Origin: Saprospiraceae bacterium UBA7687
GTDB taxonomy: Bacteria; Bacteroidota; Bacteroidia; Chitinophagales; Saprospiraceae
DNA: 64,000 nt
NCBI GenBank assembly: GCA_002482845.1
Contig: DLGT01000112.1
Span: forward strand, 62,001-126,000
Direction of reading: 5' to 3'
Both the position numbers and the translations under genes were made by a program. A model generated the notes under the pieces. That model did no database searches. It saw nothing but the letters and a program-made list of their open reading frames with translations, and had not been told where the DNA came from. Positions 8,142-16,985 of this stretch are shown one piece after another. Position 1 is the first letter of the stretch. Each line of letters opens with the position of its first letter.

Positions 8142-9095
8142 ATGTATCCAACTTCCCTTTCCAATAATACTTCTGGATTTTTTCCTTTTGATATAAAACA
8201 CTTTATCGTATTTTCAATATTCAGCATTCTTTATTTGAGCTGGACTAATTTTGTAATGGGTTTCCGCTCTGACCATTTAAGTTTTTATGTTTTTATCTTT
8301 TTGATGTTTTTTTTACATAGATGGACAAGATCTGTCGTTTATGGTTTTATTTTTTTTATTGCATTTTGGGTTATATATGACTCTATGCGAGTGTACCCAA
8401 ATTACTTAGTAAACGATGTCAGAGTCATTGAACCGTACCTAATAGAATTAAATTTATTCGGAATTTTTGAAGGTACAAAAGAAATCACTCCAAATGAATA
8501 TCTTAAACTACACTCCAATTCTTTCTTAGATATTATTAGTGGCATTTTTTATCTTACTTGGGTGCCAATTCCGATTGGTTTAGGTATCTATCTGTTCTTT
8601 AAAGACAAACCAATGATGCTACGTTTTAGTGCGGCTTATTTATTTGCAAATCTATTGGGATTTTGTATTTATTACCTATATCCAGCAGCACCACCATGGT
8701 ATTTTGAGAAATATGGAGATGTCGAAAAATTTAATATCCCTGGCGATCCTGCTCAATTGGTAAGATTTGATTCGTTAATTGGTTATCCTTTGTTTACAGA
8801 AATGTATTCTAAAAACTCAAATGTATTTGCCGCTATTCCTTCACTTCACTCAGCCTATCCCGTCATTTCGTGGTATTACGCTAGAAAAAAAGGATTAAAA
8901 ATAGGTTCTGTAATCATATTCATAGACATTATTGGTATATGGTTTGCCGCAGTATATTCTTATCATCACTATTTTATTGATGTATTATTAGGGTTAGGTT
9001 GTGCAATCGGAGCATTGCTTATTTTTGAAGGCTGGCTCTACAAAACACAATTCTCACGATATTTAAATCGTTATGTAAAATATGCAGATAGTTAA
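8142..9095 (+). CDS. PAP2/Aur1-like membrane enzyme, probable inositol-phosphoryl ceramide synthase
   Basis: A 317-residue multi-spanning membrane protein of the PAP2 superfamily, with about seven hydrophobic segments. The PAP2 catalytic residues are seen as AIPSLHSAYP (His236) and YHHYFIDVLLG (His276 and Asp280, the HxxxD pair), with LYPAAPPWYF (180-188) as the preceding motif. This arrangement is that of fungal Aur1 and its bacterial counterparts, which move phospho-inositol from phosphatidylinositol to ceramide. It is closely spaced with the CDP-alcohol transferase. The specific reaction is inferred from the motif pattern and the neighbours; a plain lipid phosphatase is the alternative. 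Confidence 0.82.
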   Translation: MYPTSLSNNTSGFFPFDIKHFIVFSIFSILYLSWTNFVMGFRSDHLSFYVFIFLMFFLHRWTRSVVYGFIFFIAFWVIYDSMRVYPNYLVNDVRVIEPYLIELNLFGIFEGTKEITPNEYLKLHSNSFLDIISGIFYLTWVPIPIGLGIYLFFKDKPMMLRFSAAYLFANLLGFCIYYLYPAAPPWYFEKYGDVEKFNIPGDPAQLVRFDSLIGYPLFTEMYSKNSNVFAAIPSLHSAYPVISWYYARKKGLKIGSVIIFIDIIGIWFAAVYSYHHYFIDVLLGLGCAIGALLIFEGWLYKTQFSRYLNRYVKYADS

Positions 9096-9126
9096 AATGC
9101 TGCCATTTGTCGAATTTTTGATCAAG

Positions 9127-9164
9127 GAAACAAAAATTTAATCAAATGATTAAACTTTTGTTTC
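9127..9164. repeat. 18-bp near-perfect inverted repeat upstream of the inositol-phosphate synthase gene
   Basis: The left arm GAAACAAAAATTTAATCA (9127-9144) and right arm TGATTAAACTTTTGTTTC (9147-9164) pair at 17 of 18 positions with a 2-base spacer. There is no T-run after it, so it is either a weak terminator for the two upstream genes or an operator-like palindrome before the synthase gene. Confidence 0.8.
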
Positions 9165-9216
9165 GTGTCATATGTTGACTCCTAGTGTAATTTATAATTG
9201 TTGAATTAATTTAAAA

Positions 9217-10530
9217 ATGGCTAAACAAATCAAAGTCGAAAAACCTAAAGGAAAGTTAGGCATTCTCATGCCGGGAATGGGAGCTGTTGCTACTACTACA
9301 ATAGCTGGTGTATTTGCTATCAATAAGGGTTTGTCCCCAGCGGTAGGGTCACTCACTCAAATGGGTAGGATTAGAATTGGTAAACGAACTGAAAATCATC
9401 AACCATTCATTAAAGATGTTATCGCTCTACACCCTTTAAATAAGGTTGTTTTTGGTGGATGGGATGTATTTGATGACAATGTGTATGAGTCTGCTATGCA
9501 TGCTAAAGTTTTGGAAGAATCCCTTCTAAAAAAACTAAAACCGCAACTTGAGCAGATCAAACCAATGAAAGCAGTATTTGACCATGAATATGTCAAAAGA
9601 CTAGACGGCAAGCATGTAAAAAAGGGTAAGAACAAAATGGAACTTGCCAAAGCTATCATGAAAGATATCGAGCAGTTTAAAAAAGAAAACGATTGTGATA
9701 GATTAGTAATGATATGGTGCGGATCAACAGAAATTTACATTAAAGAATCTGAAGTACATCAAACACTTGCATCTCTTGAAAAAGGAATGGAAGAAAATCA
9801 TAAGGATATACCACCAAGTATGATATATGCTTATGCTGCAATAAAGATGGGTATACCGTATGCTAATGGAGCACCTAATCTTTCTTGTGATATACCTGCG
9901 ATGGTAGAACTTGCAAAAAAAACAGGCACACCAATAGCTGGTAAAGACTTCAAAACTGGTCAAACATTGATGAAAACAGTTATCGCACCAGGTCTAAAAG
10001 CAAGAGCTTTAGGAATAGAAGGATGGTTTTCAACAAATATTTTAGGAAATAGGGACGGAGAAGTATTGGACGATCCTGATAATTTCAAATCAAAAGAAGT
10101 ATCTAAACTTGGTGTATTAGAAGATATTCTAGAACCAGAATTATATCCTGAACTTTATGGTAATCTTTACCACAAAGTTAGAATCAATTACTATCCACCA
10201 CGTGGAGACAACAAAGAAGGATGGGATAATATTGATATTAGAGGATGGCTCAATTATCCAATGCAAATCAAGGTAGATTTCCTTTGTAGAGACTCTATCT
10301 TGGCAGCACCATTGGTTCTAGACCTTGCGATATTCTTAGACCTTGCAAAAAGAGCTGGTTTATCAGGCATCCAAGAATGGTTGTCATTTTACCTTAAGTC
10401 GCCACAAGCACCAAAAGGAGTTCATCCGATGCATGATATTTTCAAACAATTGAATAAATTAGAAAATACCATCAGACACCTTGCTGGTGAAGAATTGATC
10501 ACCAATCTAGGTATGGATTACGAACAATAA
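9217..10530 (+). CDS. ino1: myo-inositol-1-phosphate synthase
   Basis: A 437-residue NAD-dependent isomerase that turns glucose 6-phosphate into inositol 3-phosphate, the source of inositol for lipids. The N-terminal Rossmann segment GKLGILMPGMGAVATTTIAG lies at about 12-31. Conserved family blocks include WCGSTEIYI near 167-175, GKDFKTGQT near 242-250, and GNRDGEVLDDPDNFKSKE near 277-294, which matches the active-site region of the family. It lies between the Aur1-like and PgpA-like genes, as expected of an inositol-lipid locus, and ends just before a strong hairpin. Confidence in family is high. Confidence 0.93.
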   Translation: MAKQIKVEKPKGKLGILMPGMGAVATTTIAGVFAINKGLSPAVGSLTQMGRIRIGKRTENHQPFIKDVIALHPLNKVVFGGWDVFDDNVYESAMHAKVLEESLLKKLKPQLEQIKPMKAVFDHEYVKRLDGKHVKKGKNKMELAKAIMKDIEQFKKENDCDRLVMIWCGSTEIYIKESEVHQTLASLEKGMEENHKDIPPSMIYAYAAIKMGIPYANGAPNLSCDIPAMVELAKKTGTPIAGKDFKTGQTLMKTVIAPGLKARALGIEGWFSTNILGNRDGEVLDDPDNFKSKEVSKLGVLEDILEPELYPELYGNLYHKVRINYYPPRGDNKEGWDNIDIRGWLNYPMQIKVDFLCRDSILAAPLVLDLAIFLDLAKRAGLSGIQEWLSFYLKSPQAPKGVHPMHDIFKQLNKLENTIRHLAGEELITNLGMDYEQ

Positions 10531-10542
10531 TTAAATATAATA

Positions 10543-10582
10543 GAGGGACAAAGTTAATCATTTAGCTTTGTCCCTTTTTTTA
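10543..10582 (+). terminator. rho-independent terminator between ino1 and the PgpA-like gene
   Basis: GGGACAAAG and CTTTGTCCC pair around a 12-base loop, followed by seven T. It lies inside the inositol-lipid gene run, only about 5 bp before the next start codon, so downstream expression depends on read-through or on a promoter that I cannot place. Confidence 0.88.
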
Positions 10583-10586
10583 TTTT

Positions 10587-11048
10587 ATGAAAATAGCAAA
10601 ACTTATAGCCACATCATTTGGAGCAGGATTTATACCTGTAGCGCCAGGGACATTCGGAGCCTTGGTAGGTTTGATATTTAGCTACTTACTTTCTCTGGCA
10701 AACATTGAATATCAATATTTCCAAATCGTCCACATTGCATTGGTCATTATATCTTACTTTCTAGGTGTCTATGCATGCAAAAAACTAGAAAATGAATGGG
10801 GACAAGATCCATCCAAAGTTGTAATCGACGAAACGCTAGGATTTTGGGTTAGTATCTTATTTCTTCCTGTGAATATCTATATCTTTATAGCAGGTTTTGT
10901 ATTATTTAGATTTTTTGACATTCTCAAACCCTTGGGAATACGCAAAATTGACCTTATGCATACCCATCACTCAGTGATGCTGGATGACGTACTTGCTGGG
11001 ATATATGCAAATATAGTATTGCAGATTTATGTTTTTTATTATCTTTAG
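10587..11048 (+). CDS. pgpA: PgpA-family phosphatase, probable phosphatidylinositol-phosphate phosphatase
   Basis: A 153-residue membrane phosphatase of the phosphatidylglycerophosphatase A family. Family motifs are FIPVAPGTFGAL (about 16-27), the acidic VVIDETLGFW (about 75-84), FRFFDILKPLGI and the HHSVMLDDVLAGIYAN segment near the end; the conserved acidic residues bind metal. In Bacteroides a PgpA-like protein in the inositol-lipid locus removes the phosphate from phosphatidylinositol phosphate, and the location here suggests the same job. Classical phosphatidylglycerol synthesis is the alternative. It lies 8 bp from the GtrA gene. Confidence 0.87.
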   Translation: MKIAKLIATSFGAGFIPVAPGTFGALVGLIFSYLLSLANIEYQYFQIVHIALVIISYFLGVYACKKLENEWGQDPSKVVIDETLGFWVSILFLPVNIYIFIAGFVLFRFFDILKPLGIRKIDLMHTHHSVMLDDVLAGIYANIVLQIYVFYYL

Positions 11049-11056
11049 GTCTACAT

Positions 11057-11479
11057 ATGGTAACAGAAAATATTGTAATGCAAAATGAAGTCCAAAAGCT
11101 TCCACTCAGGAAAACCTTCATCAGAGCACAAATCGTGAGTCTGACAGCTACGAGTGTTGACTTTTTAATCTCAATTTTACTGCACCATATTTTTTCTATT
11201 TACTACGTAACTGCGACAACTATAGGTTCAATTTGTGGGGCTGTGACAAGTTTTAGTTTAGGTAGAAACTGGGCATTTCTCAATAAAAATGGCAGGATAA
11301 GAAAACAAGCTTTCAGATTTGTGGTCATAAGTGGTTTCAGTATTTTTGCTAATACTACGGGCGTTTATTTTTTCAAAGAAAACTTTGATATATCCTTCCT
11401 TGCTAGTCGTATCATTGTGGCAGTACTTATAGGCGTCTTCTTTAATTTCTTTATGAATCGCTATTTTGTGTTTAGGTAA
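11057..11479 (+). CDS. GtrA-family membrane protein
   Basis: A 140-residue protein with four predicted membrane helices (about 25-45, 50-70, 90-108, 112-135) and the GtrA-family pattern of GRNWAFLNKNGR between helices 2 and 3 and FFMNRYFVFR at the end. GtrA-like proteins take part in moving undecaprenyl-linked sugars or other lipid-linked groups across the inner membrane. It sits at the end of the inositol-lipid run, so it may help move or decorate these lipids; that is a guess from position. It converges with purL, with 3 bp between the ends. Confidence 0.82.
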   Translation: MVTENIVMQNEVQKLPLRKTFIRAQIVSLTATSVDFLISILLHHIFSIYYVTATTIGSICGAVTSFSLGRNWAFLNKNGRIRKQAFRFVVISGFSIFANTTGVYFFKENFDISFLASRIIVAVLIGVFFNFFMNRYFVFR

Positions 11480-11482
11480 GGT

Positions 11483-14400
11483 TTACTTCTTATTTTCTAT
11501 CCATTTTCTCGCATTCACAAAAGCTTCTATCCATGGAGATACTTCATCTTGTCTTCCATCGGGATAATTTGCCCAATTCCATTGAAAAATAGATCGTTCT
11601 ATATGCGGCATCATCACCAAATGTCTGCCATCAACACTACACATCATGGCTGTATTATAGTCAGAACCATTAGGGTTTGCAGGATAGGAATCATATCCAT
11701 ATTTGGCTACAATTTGATAAGCCGATTCTTCTTTTGGCAATAAAAACTTACCTTCACCATGAGAAATCCATACACCCAAAGTCGATCCTTCAAGTGACGA
11801 CATCATGACAGAATTATTATTAGCTATTTTTACAGATGTGAATCCACTCTCATGTTTGTGCGAATCGTTAAAATGCATTATAGGTTTAATGTCATGTTCA
11901 GGATTGATCAAGCCCAATTCAATAAACAACTGACAGCCATTACAAATACCTACTGAAAGCGTATCTTCTCTACCAAAAAACTTGTCTAATGCTGCTTTGG
12001 CTTTTTCGTTATACTTAAAGGCTCCAGCCCATCCTTTGGCACTACCAAGTACATCAGAATTCGAAAATCCACCAACTGCACCAATAAATTGAATATCTTC
12101 TAGTGTCTCTCTTCCGGATATTAAGTCGGTCATATGCACATCTTTCACATCAAAACCTGCTAAATACATCGCATTTGCCAATTCTCTTTCAGAGTTACTC
12201 CCTTTTTCACGGATGACTGCTGCTTTTGGTCGCTGTTTATTTGGATCAACTTCGGGTTTTACTCCAGTGAAGTGACTAGGAAAGTTGAATGTTAGTGGTT
12301 GATTTTTATAATTTGCAAATCGTTCATCAGCTTTTGTCCCTGCTGATTGTTTTTTATCAAGCAAATAGGATGTCTTAAACCAAATATCTCTCCAATGATT
12401 GATGTCGAAAGTGAATACATCTTCATTGTTTGTTATCATTAGTTCTTTACCTTTGGTTGACATTCCTATTTTGATCAAACCAAGATTATGGCTTTGGAAC
12501 AATTCCACAACAGTGTTCTCCTTATTTGAATCTACTTGAAAGACAATTCCAACGTTTTCTGAAAACAGCAGACGAATAGCATCATTCTGACCAATACTTG
12601 TTAAATCTACATTTGCGCCAGTTTCTGTTTCTGCAAAACACATTTCCAATAACGTAGTAATCAATCCACCACTACCAATATCATGACCAGCTAAAATAGC
12701 TCCATCGTTTATGAGTTGTTGGATTAGGTTAAAGCTCGTTTTAAACTGCTTTGCAGAAGATATGGAAGGTGCTTTTTGGCCTACTTTATTAATGATTTGC
12801 GCAAAAGATGATCCACCCAATTCGTGTGTTTGGCCTGACATATTTAAGTAGTAAATGCCACCACCATTGATCTTCAAAACTGGTTCCACTATTTTTCTGA
12901 TATCACTACAATGTCCAGCTGCTGAAATGATAACCGTACCAGGAGCGATGACTTCTTTATCAGCATATTTTTGTTTCATAGATAATGAATCTTTGCCCGT
13001 AGGAATATTGATCCCTAAATCGATGGCAAATGAAGCGCACGCTTCCACGGCGGCATACAATCTAGCATCTTCACCAGGATTTTTGCATGGCCACATCCAA
13101 TTGGCAGATAAAGAAACACTTTTTAAGCCTTCTTCTAAAGGTGCCCAAACAATATTTGTCAATGCTTCTGCGATACTATTCCTGCTGCCAGCTACAGGGT
13201 CTATCAATCCACTGACAGGTGAATGACCGATTGATGTCGCAATACCTTGGTGACGCTCGTAGTCAAGCGCCATGACGCCACAATTGTTTAGTGGAAGTTG
13301 TATCGGTCCTGCACATTGTTGTTTTGCTACCCTACCACCTACACAACGATCCACTTTATTGGTAAGCCAATCTTTGCATGCAACGGCTTCTAGCTGAAGT
13401 ACTTGTGCTAAGTATTCGTAAAGCTTTGATGCGTCGTAAGAAATATCTGCGTACTTTTCATGATTGGTTTGATCTGTAATCACCATTTTGGGACTGCTAC
13501 CAAACATATCGCTCAAAGCAAGATTCATAGGTTGTTGACACGTCTTGTCAGAAACAAACATAAATCTGTGGTCATCTGTGATCTCACCTACTACATACAT
13601 AGGTGCTCGCTCTCTATCTGCAATGGTTTTTACAAGTGAAATGTCTTTAGCATGGACCACAAGACCCATTCTTTCTTGAGATTCATTACCTATAATTTCT
13701 TTGAATGACAAAGTTGGGTCACCTATCGGCAATGCATCTATATGAATGATACCACCAGCTTCTTCTACTAATTCTGACAGACAATTTAAATGACCACCAG
13801 CTCCATGATCGTGGATAGAGACGATAGGATTATGGTCACTTTCGACCAATGCTCTGATTGCATTTGCCGCTCTTTTTTGCATCTCAGGATTTGATCTTTG
13901 GATCGCATTTAGCTCTATTCCCGAACCAAAAGCACCTGTATCTGCTGACGAAACTGCTGCGCCACCCATACCAATACGATAGTTTTCACCACCGAGAACG
14001 ACTATTTTGTCCCCTTTTTCAGGGGTCATTTTTTTGGCTTGAGCCATCTTACCGTATCCTACGCCACCTGCAAGCATGATAACTTTGTCAAATCCTAGTA
14101 TTCTAGCATCTTCTTCGTGCTCGAAAGTAAGGATAGATCCAGCTATCAAAGGTTGGCCAAATTTATTACCAAAGTCGGATGCACCATTTGAAGCTTTGAT
14201 AAGGATGTCGATTGGCGTTTGATAAAGCCATTTTCTTTCTTCTACTTTTTCTTCCCAAGGTCTAGCATCTTCTAGTCTTGAATATGATGTCATATATACG
14301 GCAGTACCTGCAAGTGGCAAAGAACCTTGACCTCCTGCTAGTCTATCTCTGATCTCTCCACCAGAACCTGTAGCAGCACCATTAAATGGTTCTACCGTCG

Positions 14401-15157
14401 TAGGGAAGTTATGCGTTTCTGCTTTGAGCGAAAGTACGGAATCAAAAGTTTTTCTTTCATAATAAGAAGGTTCATCGCCTTTGGATGGGGCAAATTGTAC
14501 CATTTCAGGACCTTTGACAAAAGCTACGTTGTCTTTGTAAGCAGAGACGATATCATTAGGATTTGCTGTAGATGTGCTTTTGATGAGTGCGAAAAGACTT
14601 TTGGGTTTTACTTCACCATCAATGACGTATTGTCCATTAAATATTTTGTGTCGGCAATGTTCTGAATTCACTTGAGAGAAGCCAAAAACTTCTGAGTCTG
14701 TCAATTTTCTGCCTAATCGGGTAGCTAAATCTTCTAAGTACTGCACTTCTTCATCACTTAGTGCAAGTCCTTCTTCCTTATTGTATTGTCCAATATTGTC
14801 GATTTCTTTGATGTCTTCAGGAGCGATGTTGAGTAAAAATATGTCTTGGTGCAATGAAACATACTTCTGAAAAAGCATAGGGTCGTAACCTCTTCCATCT
14901 TCTGCTGATTCAATAAACTTCTCTATTCTTATGATTCCACTGACGCCCATATTTTGGGTAATCTCGACAGCATTTGTGCTCCAAGGTGTGACCATAGCTG
15001 CACGTGGGCCTACATAGAACCCTTTTAGAATTGGGGAATCTGACATTTGCGCATCACCAAAGAGCCAATTAAGCTTTTCACAATCTTCGTTGTTTAATGG
15101 TGTATTGGATTGAACTGCATAAACAGTTTGGTCAGTCGAGATAAAAAATTGTATCAT
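11483..15157 (-). CDS. purL: phosphoribosylformylglycinamidine synthase, large single-chain form
   Basis: The fourth step of purine synthesis (FGAR + glutamine + ATP to FGAM). At 1224 residues it is the fused type that carries its own glutaminase. SEVFGFSQVNSEHCRHKIF near 150-168 is the N-terminal signature; two AIR-synthase-like halves follow with KAETHNFPTTVEPFNGAATG and PTGKDSLSMK. The C-terminal class I amidotransferase has its nucleophile in GICNGCQL and the His/Glu region in MMPHIERS. The ATG giving MIQFFISTD is preferred over an upstream in-frame start that would add 12 unusual residues. It stands alone on the minus strand. Confidence 0.96.
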   Translation of the reverse strand: MIQFFISTDQTVYAVQSNTPLNNEDCEKLNWLFGDAQMSDSPILKGFYVGPRAAMVTPWSTNAVEITQNMGVSGIIRIEKFIESAEDGRGYDPMLFQKYVSLHQDIFLLNIAPEDIKEIDNIGQYNKEEGLALSDEEVQYLEDLATRLGRKLTDSEVFGFSQVNSEHCRHKIFNGQYVIDGEVKPKSLFALIKSTSTANPNDIVSAYKDNVAFVKGPEMVQFAPSKGDEPSYYERKTFDSVLSLKAETHNFPTTVEPFNGAATGSGGEIRDRLAGGQGSLPLAGTAVYMTSYSRLEDARPWEEKVEERKWLYQTPIDILIKASNGASDFGNKFGQPLIAGSILTFEHEEDARILGFDKVIMLAGGVGYGKMAQAKKMTPEKGDKIVVLGGENYRIGMGGAAVSSADTGAFGSGIELNAIQRSNPEMQKRAANAIRALVESDHNPIVSIHDHGAGGHLNCLSELVEEAGGIIHIDALPIGDPTLSFKEIIGNESQERMGLVVHAKDISLVKTIADRERAPMYVVGEITDDHRFMFVSDKTCQQPMNLALSDMFGSSPKMVITDQTNHEKYADISYDASKLYEYLAQVLQLEAVACKDWLTNKVDRCVGGRVAKQQCAGPIQLPLNNCGVMALDYERHQGIATSIGHSPVSGLIDPVAGSRNSIAEALTNIVWAPLEEGLKSVSLSANWMWPCKNPGEDARLYAAVEACASFAIDLGINIPTGKDSLSMKQKYADKEVIAPGTVIISAAGHCSDIRKIVEPVLKINGGGIYYLNMSGQTHELGGSSFAQIINKVGQKAPSISSAKQFKTSFNLIQQLINDGAILAGHDIGSGGLITTLLEMCFAETETGANVDLTSIGQNDAIRLLFSENVGIVFQVDSNKENTVVELFQSHNLGLIKIGMSTKGKELMITNNEDVFTFDINHWRDIWFKTSYLLDKKQSAGTKADERFANYKNQPLTFNFPSHFTGVKPEVDPNKQRPKAAVIREKGSNSERELANAMYLAGFDVKDVHMTDLISGRETLEDIQFIGAVGGFSNSDVLGSAKGWAGAFKYNEKAKAALDKFFGREDTLSVGICNGCQLFIELGLINPEHDIKPIMHFNDSHKHESGFTSVKIANNNSVMMSSLEGSTLGVWISHGEGKFLLPKEESAYQIVAKYGYDSYPANPNGSDYNTAMMCSVDGRHLVMMPHIERSIFQWNWANYPDGRQDEVSPWIEAFVNARKWIENKK

Positions 15158-15371
15158 TGGAAGCGATAATTTGTCGTGATTACGAAGGCACAAATTTCAC
15201 TAAATAGAATGAGAAATTTCAATATATGACCAAGAAAAGAAATTATAAGGTTAAATTAATCCTTATCAATATGGTGTAAGACTTATATTTTCGAATTAAT
15301 CGTGCAAATTATATCTACCCAATAAAAGGGTCTTTACTAATCCATAATTCAATAGTGACAAAACAAATAAT

Positions 15372-15416
15372 ATAAAAAAAAGCGCAACACTTACCTCTTC
15401 GGTAAAGCTGCGCTTT
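15372..15416 (-). terminator. rho-independent terminator after tatA
   Basis: AAAGCGCA and TGCGCTTT pair, with an inner TTACC/GGTAA stem around TCTTC. Read on the minus strand it is followed by a run of T, so it ends tatA transcription about 93 bp past its stop. The rest of the 350-bp gap between tatA and purL holds nothing else that I can support. Confidence 0.9.
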
Positions 15417-15508
15417 GTAACTTATAATTTGTCACTAGCATCTAAATCACCTTTAAATACTTATCTAAAGGCCGAATTTTATAGATGCGTGGAAATAAAC
15501 AAGAGATC

Positions 15509-15709
15509 TTACTGCTTCTTAGCGTCGATCTCTTTCATATTTTCTTTAACTTCTGCTTCGATATTATTCTTGGCATTGTTGAATTCACGAATACCACTTC
15601 CTAAACCTTTCATTAGTTCAGGAATTTTTTTACCACCAAAAAATACTAATATGATTAAACCTATAACTAGTAGTTCTTGACCACCTAAACCGAATACTAA
15701 ATTAAACAT
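15509..15709 (-). CDS. tatA: Sec-independent translocase subunit TatA/TatE
   Basis: A 66-residue protein with one N-terminal membrane helix (LLVIGLIILVFFGG, about 12-25) followed by the GKKIPELMKGLGSGIREF amphipathic helix and a charged tail, the standard TatA layout for export of folded proteins. The start MFNLVFGLGGQ is chosen because a longer in-frame reading would place the promoter box inside the gene and add a second hydrophobic stretch that TatA lacks. It is a single gene with its own promoter and terminator. Confidence 0.95.
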   Translation of the reverse strand: MFNLVFGLGGQELLVIGLIILVFFGGKKIPELMKGLGSGIREFNNAKNNIEAEVKENMKEIDAKKQ

Positions 15710-15729
15710 TTTATTATTATTTTGAACTG

Positions 15730-15737
15730 CAAAGATA
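15730..15737 (-). promoter_or_regulatory. promoter -7 element for tatA
   Basis: The minus strand reads TATCTTTG, an exact TAnnTTTG match, about 20 bases upstream of the tatA start. It supports the short tatA reading. Confidence 0.6.
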
Positions 15738-15965
15738 CAACATATCAAGATGCAAAGCAATAAATACTTACAGTTGTACTTATTTTTAATCAAAAGAAAT
15801 CACATAAAGAAAAATAATACATTTTAAGTCATTGATAATGTGACCACTAAAAACCCACAAGAATTCCACTCTTAACATAAAAACTATCAATTAAGGTCTA
15901 CATGTGGCTTTTGATCAATTAATTACGTGATACATATCGCTTTCGAAAATGGAAACCCTTTAAAA

Positions 15966-16919
15966 TTATTTTTTAAGCCCTATTTCTCTCAATCTTTCAT
16001 CTAAATACTCTCCTGCCGTGATAGGTTCGTAAGCAAGTGGTCGCTCTATTGTAACCGTAGAAGGTAAACAAGTCAAGTCCATTTTGCTTTTTGGATGTAA
16101 GAAAAAAGGTATGGATAATCTTGGCACATGCCATTGTTCCTTTGGTGGATTGACTACTCTGTGAGTGGTAGATTTCAGATAATTATTGGTCAATCGCTGT
16201 AACATATCTCCAACATTGATTACGATTTCACCTTCTTCAGGAAGTATCTCTAGCCACTCGTTATCAGATGTAAGTAACTGCAAGCCACCTGCCGAAGCGC
16301 CTACCAACAAAGTGATAAGGTTTATATCCTCATGCTGTTCAGATCGTATAGCAGATTTTGGCTCCGCGGTGATAGGCGGATAATGTATCGACCTCAAGAT
16401 ACTATTTCCATCTTCGATTTTATCATCAAAATATTTTTCATCAAGACCCAAATGTATTGCGATAGCACGAAGTAAATGTCCACCAGCCTCTTCAAATGCT
16501 TTGTACAATTCTTTGCCTTGGCGATAAAATTCTGGTGATTCTGCCACATCCACATTATCTGGATATTCTGCTTTGAGCGGATGATTTTCCCTTACAAATT
16601 GCCCTATTTGGAAAAACTCCTTCAGGTCTGCTACTTTTGATTGTTTTGCATGTTCTTTGCCGAAAGAAGTATAACCTCTTTGACCCGCAAGTCCTTTGAC
16701 CTCATATTTTTCTTTGACAGAAACTGGCATACTAAAAAACATCTTGGATGCATCATAAAAAGCATCTATTTTGCTCTGTGGAATACCATGATTAATGACA
16801 CCTACAAATCCAACTTTGTGAAAAGCATCTCCCAATTGATGGACAAATTCAGTTCTTTCTGTTTCATTTCCATGTACAAATTTGGATAAATCTACTAAGG
16901 GTATTGATCGGTTACTCAT
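15966..16919 (-). CDS. 2-oxoglutarate/Fe(II)-dependent oxygenase, isopenicillin N synthase-like
   Basis: A 317-residue jelly-roll oxygenase. The N-terminal DIOX_N part includes HKVGFVGVINHGIP (34-47). The iron ligands are visible as His196-x-Asp198 in SEQHEDIN and His253 in STTHRVVNP, and the 2-oxoglutarate-binding Arg267-x-Ser269 as PRLSIPFF. All catalytic residues are intact. Family members hydroxylate or cyclise small molecules; in heterotrophs without a biosynthetic cluster the substrate is usually unknown, and there is no neighbour that names one here. It is a single gene between tatA and gldB. Confidence 0.92.
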   Translation of the reverse strand: MSNRSIPLVDLSKFVHGNETERTEFVHQLGDAFHKVGFVGVINHGIPQSKIDAFYDASKMFFSMPVSVKEKYEVKGLAGQRGYTSFGKEHAKQSKVADLKEFFQIGQFVRENHPLKAEYPDNVDVAESPEFYRQGKELYKAFEEAGGHLLRAIAIHLGLDEKYFDDKIEDGNSILRSIHYPPITAEPKSAIRSEQHEDINLITLLVGASAGGLQLLTSDNEWLEILPEEGEIVINVGDMLQRLTNNYLKSTTHRVVNPPKEQWHVPRLSIPFFLHPKSKMDLTCLPSTVTIERPLAYEPITAGEYLDERLREIGLKK

Positions 16920-16985
16920 TTGATTATATTTTTATGGTTAGGTAAATACAAATAATATTCCAAAATTCTCATATTGAACAAATTG

